Translations under genes and position numbers: made by a program
Part shown: one piece after another, positions 1 to 7,639 of the stretch
Layout of the letters: each line of letters begins with the position of its first letter
Numbering within the stretch: the first letter of the stretch is position 1
Notes under the pieces: model-generated
Told to the model about the DNA's origin: nothing
Database searches by the model: none
What the model saw: only the letters and a program-made list of their open reading frames with translations
Origin: Candidatus Babelota bacterium
GTDB lineage: Bacteria; Babelota; Babeliae; Babelales; Babelaceae
Assembly: GCA_003484685.1 (NCBI GenBank)
Contig: DNBB01000007.1
Coordinates: 28,726-50,661, forward strand
Length of the DNA stretch: 21,936 bases
Reading direction: 5' to 3'

Positions 1-12
1 CTTTGTTTCAAC

Positions 13-435
13 TTATGCTAGTTGACCTCGATGTGGATGCTCTGGGCCCGTATAAATTTTGAGACGGCGAATCTGCTGGCGTGCAATTTTATTTTTCGGC
101 AACATTCCACGTACTGCAGAGCGAATCACAAACTCATGATCACGTTGCAATTTTTCCCAAGGAGCCATACGCTTCTGCCCACTTCTCCAACCCGTGTACC
201 AAACGTACTCTTTATCAGTCATTTTATCACCCGTAAAAACAGCTTTTTCGGAATTGATAACAACAACATACCGAGCAACATCAGCATGGGGGGTAAAACG
301 AGGATCATTTTTACCGCGCAATATATCAGCTATTTCTGTTGCCAAGCGACCAATTACCTTACCTGCAGCGTCAATACAGACCCAAGTCGGCTTAAAGGTT
401 TCCGCTTTGAGGCGAAATGCGGTATTCATATCCAT
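13..435 (-). CDS. rplM: 50S ribosomal protein L13
   Basis: This is large-subunit protein L13, an early-assembling 23S rRNA binder. The family signature is continuous: a start region with KPTWVCIDAAGKVIGRLAT, the stretch FTPHADVARYVVVINSEKA, the Y-x-T-GWRSG segment and the GMLPKNKIARQQIRRLKIY block, ending in GPEHPH. The length of about 140 residues is normal. I start at the ATG ending at 435 because an AGGG Shine-Dalgarno lies 8 bases upstream. A GTG at 444 lies too close to that site, and the ATG at 429 is the alternative. The gene runs off toward the left edge; rpsI (S9) is its usual downstream partner but lies outside the window, so the operon is inferred. Two promoter-like elements lie just upstream. 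Confidence 0.96.
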   Translation of the reverse strand: MDMNTAFRLKAETFKPTWVCIDAAGKVIGRLATEIADILRGKNDPRFTPHADVARYVVVINSEKAVFTGDKMTDKEYVWYTGWRSGQKRMAPWEKLQRDHEFVIRSAVRGMLPKNKIARQQIRRLKIYTGPEHPHRGQLA

Positions 436-467
436 ACAATGCACCCTAACTAATAATTTTAAAATCT

Positions 468-514
468 AAAAATAGTACACAAAAAACGAGGACTCCCAAA
501 AATAGTACACAAAA
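468..514. repeat. Pair of identical 17-bp direct repeats upstream of rplM
   Basis: Positions 468-484 and 498-514 carry the same 17 bases (AAAAATAGTACACAAAA on the + strand), 30 bases apart start to start, or about three helical turns. Each copy contains the -10 box of a minus-strand promoter. The pair could be a tandem promoter duplication or a paired protein-binding site. The rest of the 436-680 intergenic stretch shows no gene. Confidence 0.85.
472..500 (-). promoter_or_regulatory. Possible second rplM promoter (proximal P2)
   Basis: A second, identical TACTAT -10 box (472-477, minus strand) sits 30 bases downstream of the first. The hexamer 17 bases upstream is only TTTGGG, so this promoter would be weak or would need an activator. 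It exists because the 17-bp element is duplicated. Confidence 0.35.
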
Positions 515-530
515 GCACCTATTTGGTCAA
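502..530 (-). promoter_or_regulatory. Sigma70-type promoter for rplM (distal P1)
   Basis: Read on the minus strand, TTGACC (525-530) and TACTAT (502-507) are separated by exactly 17 bases. This is a near-consensus -35/-10 pair pointing at rplM about 70 bases away. The -10 lies inside the first-transcribed copy of a 17-bp direct repeat. It is the best-looking promoter in the window. Confidence 0.65.
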
Positions 531-600
531 ATCAGTCTTCCTAATATACAAGCATTTTAGCCGTTCACAAACACTCCGCCTATTCAAAACACCAGAATAC

Positions 601-631
601 TTGCGAGAAAATACAAGCTCTATAATATAAT
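601..631 (+). promoter_or_regulatory. Probable promoter of the WD40 gene
   Basis: Two overlapping perfect TATAAT boxes (621-626 and 626-631) lie about 50 bases before the start codon. A TTGCGA (601-606) precedes them at 14 or 19 bases, neither of which is the ideal 17, so the -10 is convincing and the -35 is not. Confidence 0.45.
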
Positions 632-680
632 AGAAAATTAAAACTTACAGATTGTCTTATTAAATAAAGAGTCTTAGATT

Positions 681-1982
681 ATGACCACGTATCCAACGCT
701 CCCTGCCGTCCTGTTCTTTTTACTTTTACAAAGCAGTAATAGTACTGCTTTTGGAGCAGCGCAGATAAAACTGAGTTCATGGCTCGCAAAAAATTATGAA
801 AAACTTATACAATCACCGGCATTAAAAGAAAAGCTAAAAAGATTAGATAAATCAAACAAAAAATATACAATTGTCCTCACCCCCACAACCGTCGCCCAAG
901 TCCAGGCCCACTATAAGCCTATCCAAGCAATTGCTTACAATTCAAAAAAAAATCTCATACTAACCGCATCTAAGGATGGTCGTATTAAAATATGGAATGC
1001 AACTACGCTCACTAACATTAAAACTTTAAGAGTTGCTCTCTATCCAATCACATCGATCACCATGAGCATTGATGGCACCCACATCGCATTTTCTACAAGT
1101 CAAAATATAGGCGAAATATGGAATATTGAGGGGAAAAAAGTATGTACCATGTGTGGCCATGTTGGCCACCTTGCACCCCATGCGTTTTCTCGCGACAACA
1201 CACAACTTCTCGGTCCCTCTAATAAGGGGTGCATAAATATCTGGGATACACAAACCGGCTCTATTAAAAAACAGATCAAGGGGCATACAAGTTTTGTTGC
1301 GCACGCTGAGCTTGATTCAAGCGAAAAAAAATGCGTAACAGCATCAGATGACGGAACCGCAAAGATTTGGAATCTCAAAACAAGAAGCCTTGTACAAAAA
1401 TTTCAACCTTCTGCAGAACTTGATTGGGTCCAAACAGCTACTTTTTGTCCGCAAACAAATACCATCATAACAGGACAATTTGATACCGTAATTCAGAAAT
1501 GGCATCCCTACGCTCCGACGCGCCCTGAGCTCTCTTTTATCGCACATCCTGATGCTCAAATTCGGTCAATAAGAATAAGCGACAACGGACAAGAGCTTTT
1601 AACCGTATCATCCATGGGTGAAATTAAAATCTGGCAAACAAAAAATGGTAAATGCCAGAATACCATAAGCTTACCAGATGGAATACAAACTACCTGCGCG
1701 ATTTTCGGGGAAAAAAATACCCATATCTACTGCGGCGATCAAGCCGGAAAACTTAGTGTTACCCAACTTAAAGCAATTCTCTCGCTTAAAGAAAAAATCA
1801 TCTATGATGCATTCAAAAAATCAGGATTACAGAGCGTTTCGCTACCCCCTCGAAGCTTATTCTCTCGACTTTGGAATACCCCACAACCATATGGGGTGCA
1901 GCTCATTAACAATATTAACTATGTGTGCCCAGCAGAAAAACCATTGATCCCTATGAATAACTCCCTCAAATCTTTACTTTGA
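681..1982 (+). CDS. Secreted WD40-repeat beta-propeller protein
   Basis: This is a 433-residue protein of unknown partner. Residues 1-27 look like an export signal: a hydrophobic run LPAVLFFLLLQ followed by small residues around AFGAA. A helical linker (about 30-65) follows. About seven WD40 blades span residues 78-365; their terminal strands carry the expected Trp at residues 105, 147, 188, 230, 274 and 318, and the best blades contain TASDDGTAKIWN and LTASKDGRIKIWN. Seven blades would make one closed propeller. The last 65 residues are unassigned. WD40 propellers are docking platforms, and an exported one could act in the envelope or on a host; the sequence does not say which. The start ATG has a weak AAAGAG site about 9 bases upstream. 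An antiporter gene follows after 68 bases on the same strand. Confidence 0.85.
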   Translation: MTTYPTLPAVLFFLLLQSSNSTAFGAAQIKLSSWLAKNYEKLIQSPALKEKLKRLDKSNKKYTIVLTPTTVAQVQAHYKPIQAIAYNSKKNLILTASKDGRIKIWNATTLTNIKTLRVALYPITSITMSIDGTHIAFSTSQNIGEIWNIEGKKVCTMCGHVGHLAPHAFSRDNTQLLGPSNKGCINIWDTQTGSIKKQIKGHTSFVAHAELDSSEKKCVTASDDGTAKIWNLKTRSLVQKFQPSAELDWVQTATFCPQTNTIITGQFDTVIQKWHPYAPTRPELSFIAHPDAQIRSIRISDNGQELLTVSSMGEIKIWQTKNGKCQNTISLPDGIQTTCAIFGEKNTHIYCGDQAGKLSVTQLKAILSLKEKIIYDAFKKSGLQSVSLPPRSLFSRLWNTPQPYGVQLINNINYVCPAEKPLIPMNNSLKSLL

Positions 1983-2050
1983 AAACAAAGATCATTACGT
2001 TAAAAATAAACGCCTACGAACAAAACAATAAAAAATAAGAGGATAAACAT

Positions 2051-3637
2051 ATGGAAGTTATGCCGTCGTGGATCACACTTCTTCCGCCCGTAATAACGCT
2101 AATTATAGCAGGACTCAGCAAGAACGTTAGTCTCTCGCTCTTAGTAGGAATCTTCACCGGCGGCTTCATTGCCACCAATTTTGAAATCAGTAGTGGTATC
2201 GTTTTTGGAATCAAAAAAATCGGTGCTACGTTTATTGAACCCACAACACTAACGCTTTTTGCTTTTTTAGCGCTGCTTTCATTGGTCATCGAACTTATGG
2301 GAAAATCAGGTGGCGTAGCCGCGTACGTTTCACTTCTTCAGAAAAAAATAAAAAATGCCCGAAACGCAGAAATAGCGGTCATACTATTTTCATTCCTTTT
2401 CTGCATTGACGATTACATAAACAATATGCTCACCGGTGCAATTATTCGACCATTTTCTGAGCGCTTTTTAATAGCACGAGAAAAAATTGCATTTCTCCTC
2501 AATTCATTAAGCTCTCCATTAGTTGCCATCATTCCCGCAAGTACCTGGGCGGCTATGATCATTACTCGCATAGAAGACGCCGGAGTCTCAGACATTCCGT
2601 CAAACAATCAAATTATCGACGCCGACCCATTTTTTACCTATGTAAAATCAATACCCTTTAGTTTTTACTCGATTTGTATCATTGCAAGCGTATTTTTCAT
2701 CGTCTACCGTCGCATTTCATATGGAGCAATGGCTCACCTAGAGGAACAAGCAAAGCGCCAAACACCCCCCATAGAAGAAACCATCACAAGGAAAACCTCC
2801 GAAGAATCTATTGCGAGCTTTTTAATTCCCCTAACCTGTTTCTTACTATTTTTGCCCATATTTCTTTTATACCTGGGTAATAGTCAACTATTTGGTGGCC
2901 AAAATGGCCTACTCGAGGCATTACAGCATACAAACGTTATGGCAAGTCTCTGCTTTACCAGTATTATTTCATCCGTAATTTTAGGCGTATTTTTGCTCTA
3001 CAAAAAGAAAACAACCATCAAAGGGCTTTTCCAAGTAAGCTTTGCAAGCATTTGGGGAATGCGTAATTCATTCAAAACATTAACCCTCGCGTTCGCCTTA
3101 GGATCAATCATTTCAAAAGACCTCCACGCAGGAACCTACATAGCAACAGCCATATCGGGCAACATACCTCTATTTCTTCTGCCTGTTATCGTCTTCGGGC
3201 TATCAACTATAACCACCGCTTCAACTGGATCCTCATGGGGAACCATCGCGCTGATGATGCCATTAGCGATACAAGCAATTGCCTCTCTTTCAACAAGCAG
3301 TATCCCAATAGCACTTGCCAGCACACCACTGTTATACCAAACCATCGGCGCAATACTATCAGGATCTGTTGCAGGAGCACACATTTCGCCACTCACTGAA
3401 GCAACCATCATTTCGTCACTTTCAGCTGGGGCAAACCATCTTTTGCACGTCAAAACTCAAACGCTCTACGCGATACCTTCTATTATTGGTGCCTCAATCG
3501 CTTTCATTATCGCAAGCGCACCTACAAATTCAGCATATCCCGTAAACCTTCTCTTGCTTGCACTCTTAGCAGGGCTCAGCATTACCTTATTAATGCTTAC
3601 ATGGCAAAACAAAAAAGCTAAAAAGTGGACAATATAA
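2051..3637 (+). CDS. NhaC-type Na+/H+ antiporter family membrane protein
   Basis: A 528-residue polytopic inner-membrane protein, predominantly hydrophobic with roughly a dozen membrane segments. It matches the NhaC/ArsB-like antiporter family (PF03553). Diagnostic parts are the N-terminal PSWITLLPPVITLIIAGLSK, the charged FCIDDYINNMLTG segment near residue 120, the STGSSWGTIALMMPLAI motif near 390-405, and a following SGSVAGAHISPLTE stretch near 435-450. These conserved polar residues line the transport path in the family. The likely role is Na+ (or an amino-acid-linked) exchange for protons, but the family includes carriers with other substrates. The start is fixed by AAGAGGA 7 bases before the ATG. 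It ends 5 bases from the convergent pepP stop. Confidence 0.85.
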   Translation: MEVMPSWITLLPPVITLIIAGLSKNVSLSLLVGIFTGGFIATNFEISSGIVFGIKKIGATFIEPTTLTLFAFLALLSLVIELMGKSGGVAAYVSLLQKKIKNARNAEIAVILFSFLFCIDDYINNMLTGAIIRPFSERFLIAREKIAFLLNSLSSPLVAIIPASTWAAMIITRIEDAGVSDIPSNNQIIDADPFFTYVKSIPFSFYSICIIASVFFIVYRRISYGAMAHLEEQAKRQTPPIEETITRKTSEESIASFLIPLTCFLLFLPIFLLYLGNSQLFGGQNGLLEALQHTNVMASLCFTSIISSVILGVFLLYKKKTTIKGLFQVSFASIWGMRNSFKTLTLAFALGSIISKDLHAGTYIATAISGNIPLFLLPVIVFGLSTITTASTGSSWGTIALMMPLAIQAIASLSTSSIPIALASTPLLYQTIGAILSGSVAGAHISPLTEATIISSLSAGANHLLHVKTQTLYAIPSIIGASIAFIIASAPTNSAYPVNLLLLALLAGLSITLLMLTWQNKKAKKWTI

Positions 3638-3642
3638 GATTG

Positions 3643-4881
3643 TTAAGCCAGCCGAGCAACAGAGTCACACAACTCCTCAACATCATCAACAGATCGCGGC
3701 AAAGAATCGCTGAGACATACCGCTCCGCCAGGCACTACCCAAAAATCGTCCTCAATGCGAATTCCAATACCCTCATGTGGTAAATACAGGCCGGGCTCAA
3801 TAGTGATTACATCACCCTCAATAAGCGGTTCAGCATATGAACCAACATCATGCACATCGAGCCCAAGATAATGCCCAATACCATGAGTAAAATATTCTTG
3901 TAAATTGTGCTTCTTAAAGAACTCAAGCGCAAGATGGTGCAATGACAATTCTGGCTCATCCGGATTACGCAAGAACATGCCAGGCTTTGCTGCTTCTGCA
4001 ACAAGCTCTTGGGCTTCAGAAACAAGTTCATAAAGCTCTCGTTGGCGCTCAGAAAACCTACCAGAAATAGGATATGTTCGAGTAATATCCGCACAATATC
4101 CATCGAACCGCGCGCCAATATCCACTATGACCAGATCTTCTTTCTTCAGTGGAACTTGGGCCGCGAGATGATGTAAAACCGTAGCATTTTTGCCTCCAGC
4201 AACAACCGTCGAAAATGCCGGCTGGGCACCATGTTCCGTAAACAAATATTCGAGAGCAGCACGAACCGTCAATTCGTTAGGATCCTCGCCCAAAATACTA
4301 TACAATGCTGCTTCCTGCGCCAATGCCGTAATATCGCAGGCGCGTGTAATGGCTGCAATTTCTTGGCGGCTTTTTATTCGGCGCATACGTGCGATCACAG
4401 GCTCTAGAAAAACTACCCCTTTGGAAAGTTCAGGGAATAACACTTGAAATCGAAGCAAAAAAGGATTCTTTACCGTACCAATCAACAAGTCAGCTGCGCA
4501 CCAATCTTCAATCTGCTTCTTAAAATCATCCCACATTGCAACAGGATCAAAAAGCGAAACAGTAAACCTTGAGCACTCTTCGCCCGATAATCTAATCTCA
4601 TCAAATCCGTATCGTTCTGCCTCATCTTGCGAAGGTGCCATGCTAGAACCCTCCCAGCGCACGCGTTCTTCACGATAGCGAGGGACAAAAAGAATCGAGC
4701 GGCCAGCCTCATCGACCACCAAAGCCATTCCCGGCTGAGAGATACCTGTAAAGTATAAAAAGTTGCTATCTTCGTGCTGCCCGGGTATTCCATAATCAGG
4801 ATTAGAAAACAAAACAACAGGGTGGCCAACCTGATCAAATAATGCTTTTCGCCGCAGTGCATAAACCTGAGAATCAAACAT
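3643..4881 (-). CDS. pepP: Xaa-Pro aminopeptidase (M24B family)
   Basis: A 412-residue cytosolic metallopeptidase that removes N-terminal residues preceding proline. The N-terminal AMP_N domain (residues 1 to about 125) contains DSNFLYFTGI. The pita-bread M24 domain follows with all five dimetal ligands visible: D254 (VDIGA), D265 (ADITRT), H337 (GIGHYLG), E362 (TIEPG) and E377 (RIEDD). The supporting histidines in VLHH and DVHD are also present. I chose the ATG at 4881 because GAGG lies 5 bases upstream and the protein then begins like other PepP proteins. The upstream TTG at 4920 would overlap recR and lacks a site. It is the third gene of a yidC-recR-pepP transcription unit, 19 bases after recR. 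Confidence 0.93.
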   Translation of the reverse strand: MFDSQVYALRRKALFDQVGHPVVLFSNPDYGIPGQHEDSNFLYFTGISQPGMALVVDEAGRSILFVPRYREERVRWEGSSMAPSQDEAERYGFDEIRLSGEECSRFTVSLFDPVAMWDDFKKQIEDWCAADLLIGTVKNPFLLRFQVLFPELSKGVVFLEPVIARMRRIKSRQEIAAITRACDITALAQEAALYSILGEDPNELTVRAALEYLFTEHGAQPAFSTVVAGGKNATVLHHLAAQVPLKKEDLVIVDIGARFDGYCADITRTYPISGRFSERQRELYELVSEAQELVAEAAKPGMFLRNPDEPELSLHHLALEFFKKHNLQEYFTHGIGHYLGLDVHDVGSYAEPLIEGDVITIEPGLYLPHEGIGIRIEDDFWVVPGGAVCLSDSLPRSVDDVEELCDSVARLA

Positions 4882-4900
4882 ACCGTCCTCACTATCTTTA

Positions 4901-5497
4901 TTAAAACATTCGGCGCTCAAGCAGTGCCTTATTAAGAGTTAATCGATCAGAATATTCAAGCGAAGCCCCAACAGGAAGCCCCCGTGCAAGGCATGTAACT
5001 AGTACATCACTCACCTTAAGCAATCGCGCAATAAAAGCTGCAGTTGCATCACTTTCCGGCGTTTGGTTTAGTGCAAGCACTACCTCTTTTACCGTACTTC
5101 CAACCCGAGATTGCAATTTATCAAGTAAGAGTTCATTTGGCCCAATTCCATCAAGCGGGGACAAAACGCCTCCAAGCACATGATACAAACCCTTATACAC
5201 GCCCGTGTGCTCAATCGCTTGCAAATCATACCATGATTCAACAACACAAATTATTGACCGGTCACGCGTAGAAGCATCACAAAAAAGACACCCACTTCCA
5301 ACTTCGCTCCAAGCACAACAAATAGGACAGGGCCGCAACGATTGGCAGCTTTCCAACAATATGCGGCAGAACTCCTCCCGCTGCGCAGTAGAAAGCTCTA
5401 AAAAATATTGAGAAACGCGATATACGTTTTTAGAAGCCAAATACGGCAGCCGTTGAAGCTGCCGTATTAATCTATTCAATGAGGGGAGACCATCCAC
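4901..5497 (-). CDS. recR: Recombination protein RecR
   Basis: A 198-residue RecR, the partner of RecF/RecO in loading RecA at ssDNA gaps. The order of parts is standard: an N-terminal helix-hairpin-helix region (about 8-35), a four-cysteine zinc finger (C57, C60, C70, C73), a Toprim domain (about 81-175, with VVESWYD and SPLDGIGP), and the C-terminal LEYSDRLTL block. The helix-hairpin-helix is unusual: the family's LPGIG core reads LPYLA here. Translation starts inside the end of yidC (22-base overlap), with AAGGTG some 12 bases upstream, so the two are probably translationally coupled. A perfect 11-bp hairpin lies in its first codons. Confidence 0.94.
   Translation of the reverse strand: MDGLPSLNRLIRQLQRLPYLASKNVYRVSQYFLELSTAQREEFCRILLESCQSLRPCPICCAWSEVGSGCLFCDASTRDRSIICVVESWYDLQAIEHTGVYKGLYHVLGGVLSPLDGIGPNELLLDKLQSRVGSTVKEVVLALNQTPESDATAAFIARLLKVSDVLVTCLARGLPVGASLEYSDRLTLNKALLERRMF
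5440..5468 (-). repeat. Perfect 11-bp inverted repeat in the recR start
   Basis: Arms 5440-5450 and 5458-5468 are exact reverse complements around a 7-base loop. In mRNA the hairpin forms 8 bases after the yidC stop codon and within recR codons 10-19. No T-run follows, so it does not look like an intrinsic terminator. It could slow ribosomes, or protect the yidC 3' end from exonucleases. Confidence 0.7.
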
Positions 5498-7095
5498 GTT
5501 TTTTGCACCTTTTTAACAACGTATGTCAAAGCAAGTCTAAAGATTAAACCGACGATGATAAAGAGATTTAAACCCGTTGATAAACGAAACCCAATACCGC
5601 CAAAAAATAATCCCATAAAGAGCACAACAATAACTGCCGTTGGCTGAATTTTTTTCTTACCCTTGGTAAGCGCCACCAGCATCATAGTTAACATGAGCGC
5701 CATCAAAACCCATGGCAAAATTGCATCTGACTGAGACAAATCATTAATCCATAGAATAAACGGCGCTTTATAAAGCTGAATAGCATTCGCAAGGACCCGG
5801 TTAAGGGCGATAAAAAATGGCATCTGGATCAAAAACGGCAACATATTGGAACCACCCATACCGCCAAAGCCTTGCTCACGCAGAAGTTCCATTTGTGCCA
5901 TACGTAGCTGCTCTGGATCATCAGCATACCGTTTGCGAATAGCCGCTTGTTTGCGCTGATATTCGCGCTGTTTCGCTGCCATCTTATTCTCTGAAAGAAT
6001 TGTCTTTATCGTAAAGGGTGCAATCAAAAGATTGAGCAATAGCGTAAGCAGCACGATAGCCCAGCCATAGTTACCAAGGTGATGGTTTAAAAGATTTAAC
6101 AACCAAAGCATACCCTGAGAAATACGAGCAAACCAGCCGTATTCCATCAAACTTTCAAGCCTACGATCTGCCGCGGCAAGCGCTGATATTTCTTTTGGAC
6201 CGCAGTAAAACGACAAGCGCCAGCTCGTCTTTTTTTCAATTACAGGCCCTTCTAAAATAAATCCAGGACGCCCAACTGGGGTCTTCCAAAAATAACCTCG
6301 CCGCGCAAACTTATTTGCATCATCAATCAACGCACAAACGAAATAACGATCTTGCACGCCCACTATTTCTGGCTGGGGCCAGACCGATTGCGCTATTTTC
6401 TTACTGTACACCTTTTGTATTTTTCCATTGTCTCCCACAACAAAACTAGGGAAAGCGTCCCAATCGCTTGTATCAAAGAGGTTTGGTGCAGTAACAAAAA
6501 CACGGGGACGTACGGCCGAACCCGATACCGGCTCAATAGTCAATTCAAGGTCGATACGTGCTGCATCTTTATCCGCTACAAAGCGCTTGGTAACACGCGC
6601 TTTTGGACTATTGGCAACAAACGTTGCACCGTCCTCATCAAAACCTTTTTCATAAAAATATGGTGATGGTGTATCAAGGGCAACTAAAAACATCGACTCT
6701 TCACGTTGCAACATGCCTTGTGTACGCACAAATGTCATATCTTCTACACGTTCCTCGATTCGATGACTATACACCGCGCGCTGCAAGCCCCCCCCATACG
6801 AAGAGAAGTCATATTGCAATCGTGGCCCTGATAAAACCGTATTAACTTCCTCAGGTTGATTTTTTTCATCAACATCCAAAAAATCTATTTCCCGATTAAG
6901 TGGCTGCTGAACCTCCACAACCGTAGGGACTTGGTAGCAACCACCTACAACTGCAGCCGTCTGCTGTTCTTGAGGAGCTACAACACGAGAATTTACAGGA
7001 AAGAAATAAGATATTCCCCAACTAACAACCAAATTCATCGCCCAAAACAACATTATAAACAGCGTTATCTGAAGAAAACGTTCACGCCAATTCAT
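5476..7095 (-). CDS. yidC: Membrane protein insertase YidC (Oxa1 family)
   Basis: A 539-residue inner-membrane insertase and chaperone, working alone or with SecYEG. Residues 10-30 form the first membrane segment. A large periplasmic P1-type domain follows (about 50-310), characteristic of Gram-negative YidC. The Oxa1 core comes next: GNYGWAIVLLTLLLNLLIAP (about 341-360), the charged cytoplasmic hairpin, SNMLPFLIQMPFFIALNRVL, and three further membrane segments. The Arg conserved in the hydrophilic groove (R366 in E. coli) is replaced by Asn (N355). I start at the ATG ending at 7095, where AAAGG lies about 10 bases upstream; the TTG at 7116 and the ATG at 7104 are badly spaced. The usual neighbours rnpA and rpmH are not here. 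recR overlaps its end. Confidence 0.95.
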   Translation of the reverse strand: MNWRERFLQITLFIMLFWAMNLVVSWGISYFFPVNSRVVAPQEQQTAAVVGGCYQVPTVVEVQQPLNREIDFLDVDEKNQPEEVNTVLSGPRLQYDFSSYGGGLQRAVYSHRIEERVEDMTFVRTQGMLQREESMFLVALDTPSPYFYEKGFDEDGATFVANSPKARVTKRFVADKDAARIDLELTIEPVSGSAVRPRVFVTAPNLFDTSDWDAFPSFVVGDNGKIQKVYSKKIAQSVWPQPEIVGVQDRYFVCALIDDANKFARRGYFWKTPVGRPGFILEGPVIEKKTSWRLSFYCGPKEISALAAADRRLESLMEYGWFARISQGMLWLLNLLNHHLGNYGWAIVLLTLLLNLLIAPFTIKTILSENKMAAKQREYQRKQAAIRKRYADDPEQLRMAQMELLREQGFGGMGGSNMLPFLIQMPFFIALNRVLANAIQLYKAPFILWINDLSQSDAILPWVLMALMLTMMLVALTKGKKKIQPTAVIVVLFMGLFFGGIGFRLSTGLNLFIIVGLIFRLALTYVVKKVQKTWMVSPH

Positions 7096-7152
7096 ACGCA
7101 ACATACCTTTGTACAAAAAAAAGAAGAGTCTCTACGAAAAATATACCTTCAA

Positions 7153-7161
7153 ATCTTACCA
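7153..7161 (-). promoter_or_regulatory. Possible extended -10 promoter for yidC
   Basis: On the minus strand the nonamer TGGTAAGAT fits an extended -10 (TG, one base, then TAAGAT) about 58 bases before the yidC start. No good -35 is present. The same nonamer recurs before hflX. Confidence 0.3.
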
Positions 7162-7217
7162 TACGATTGGCCGATGTGCTAGGTTCGTCCATAAGCATAA
7201 ACCAAAAGGAGCTTTAT

Positions 7218-7589
7218 ATGCGCGTTAGCAAAAAAACCTTCCGAATAGGAACTCTCGCACAAACTCTAGCGGATCAGGGTGTCCACGCAGAACCATCAGC
7301 AATACGCTTCTGGGAGAAGGAGTTTTCTATCCAGCCAAAACGATCAAAAAAAGGTCATCGCTTTTATACCCAAGAGGATATAAATCGATTTATTACAATC
7401 TATGATCTTCTCCATAACAAAAAGTTTACCATAGCTGGTGCCAAAAAATTACTTGCCGAAGGACCAGCCGTGGAAACTAATCGCATAAAAATTCAAAGGC
7501 TTGATGAGAATCACAAAAACACGGCACACATTTGCTCACTGCTAAGCACGATGAAAACACAACTAATAGCACTCAAAAAAATATTGTAA
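7218..7589 (+). CDS. MerR-family transcriptional regulator
   Basis: A small 123-residue DNA-binding protein. The winged-helix MerR domain occupies residues 5-75: FRIGTLAQTL, then AIRFWEKEF (29-36), then KRSKKGHRFYTQEDINRF, which contains the typical G-x-R-x-Y and D-I wing signature. The IRFWEKEF form groups it with short MerR proteins that lack a metal or drug sensor. Here only about 45 residues follow, enough for a short dimerisation helix, and there are no cysteine ligands of a metal sensor. The start at 7218 is set by AAGGAG 7 bases upstream; the longer frame from 7167 has no site. It precedes murC by 50 bases. Its target is unknown; regulation of the neighbouring wall gene is only a guess. 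Confidence 0.85.
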   Translation: MRVSKKTFRIGTLAQTLADQGVHAEPSAIRFWEKEFSIQPKRSKKGHRFYTQEDINRFITIYDLLHNKKFTIAGAKKLLAEGPAVETNRIKIQRLDENHKNTAHICSLLSTMKTQLIALKKIL

Positions 7590-7639
7590 CCACGTAAAAC
7601 TGTGTATCCTAAGAAAAAACCTAAGGAAGGCGCAGATCA

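Noticed and set aside
22..453. Plus-strand open frame of 143 codons antisense to rplM
   Set aside because: It mirrors the real L13 gene, has no ribosome binding site and resembles no protein; a shadow frame.
468..514. The 17-bp repeats as ends of an insertion sequence
   Set aside because: They are direct, not inverted, only 30 bases apart, and no transposase or target duplication is present; promoter duplication explains them better.
4882..4920. Longer pepP from the TTG at 4920
   Set aside because: It overlaps the recR end and has no ribosome binding site, while the ATG at 4881 has GAGG and gives the normal N-terminus.
7607..7627. Small imperfect hairpin (TCCTAAG with CTAAGGA) covering part of the murC ribosome binding site
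   Set aside because: One mismatch in a 7-bp AT-rich stem with a 7-base loop; too weak to claim control of murC.
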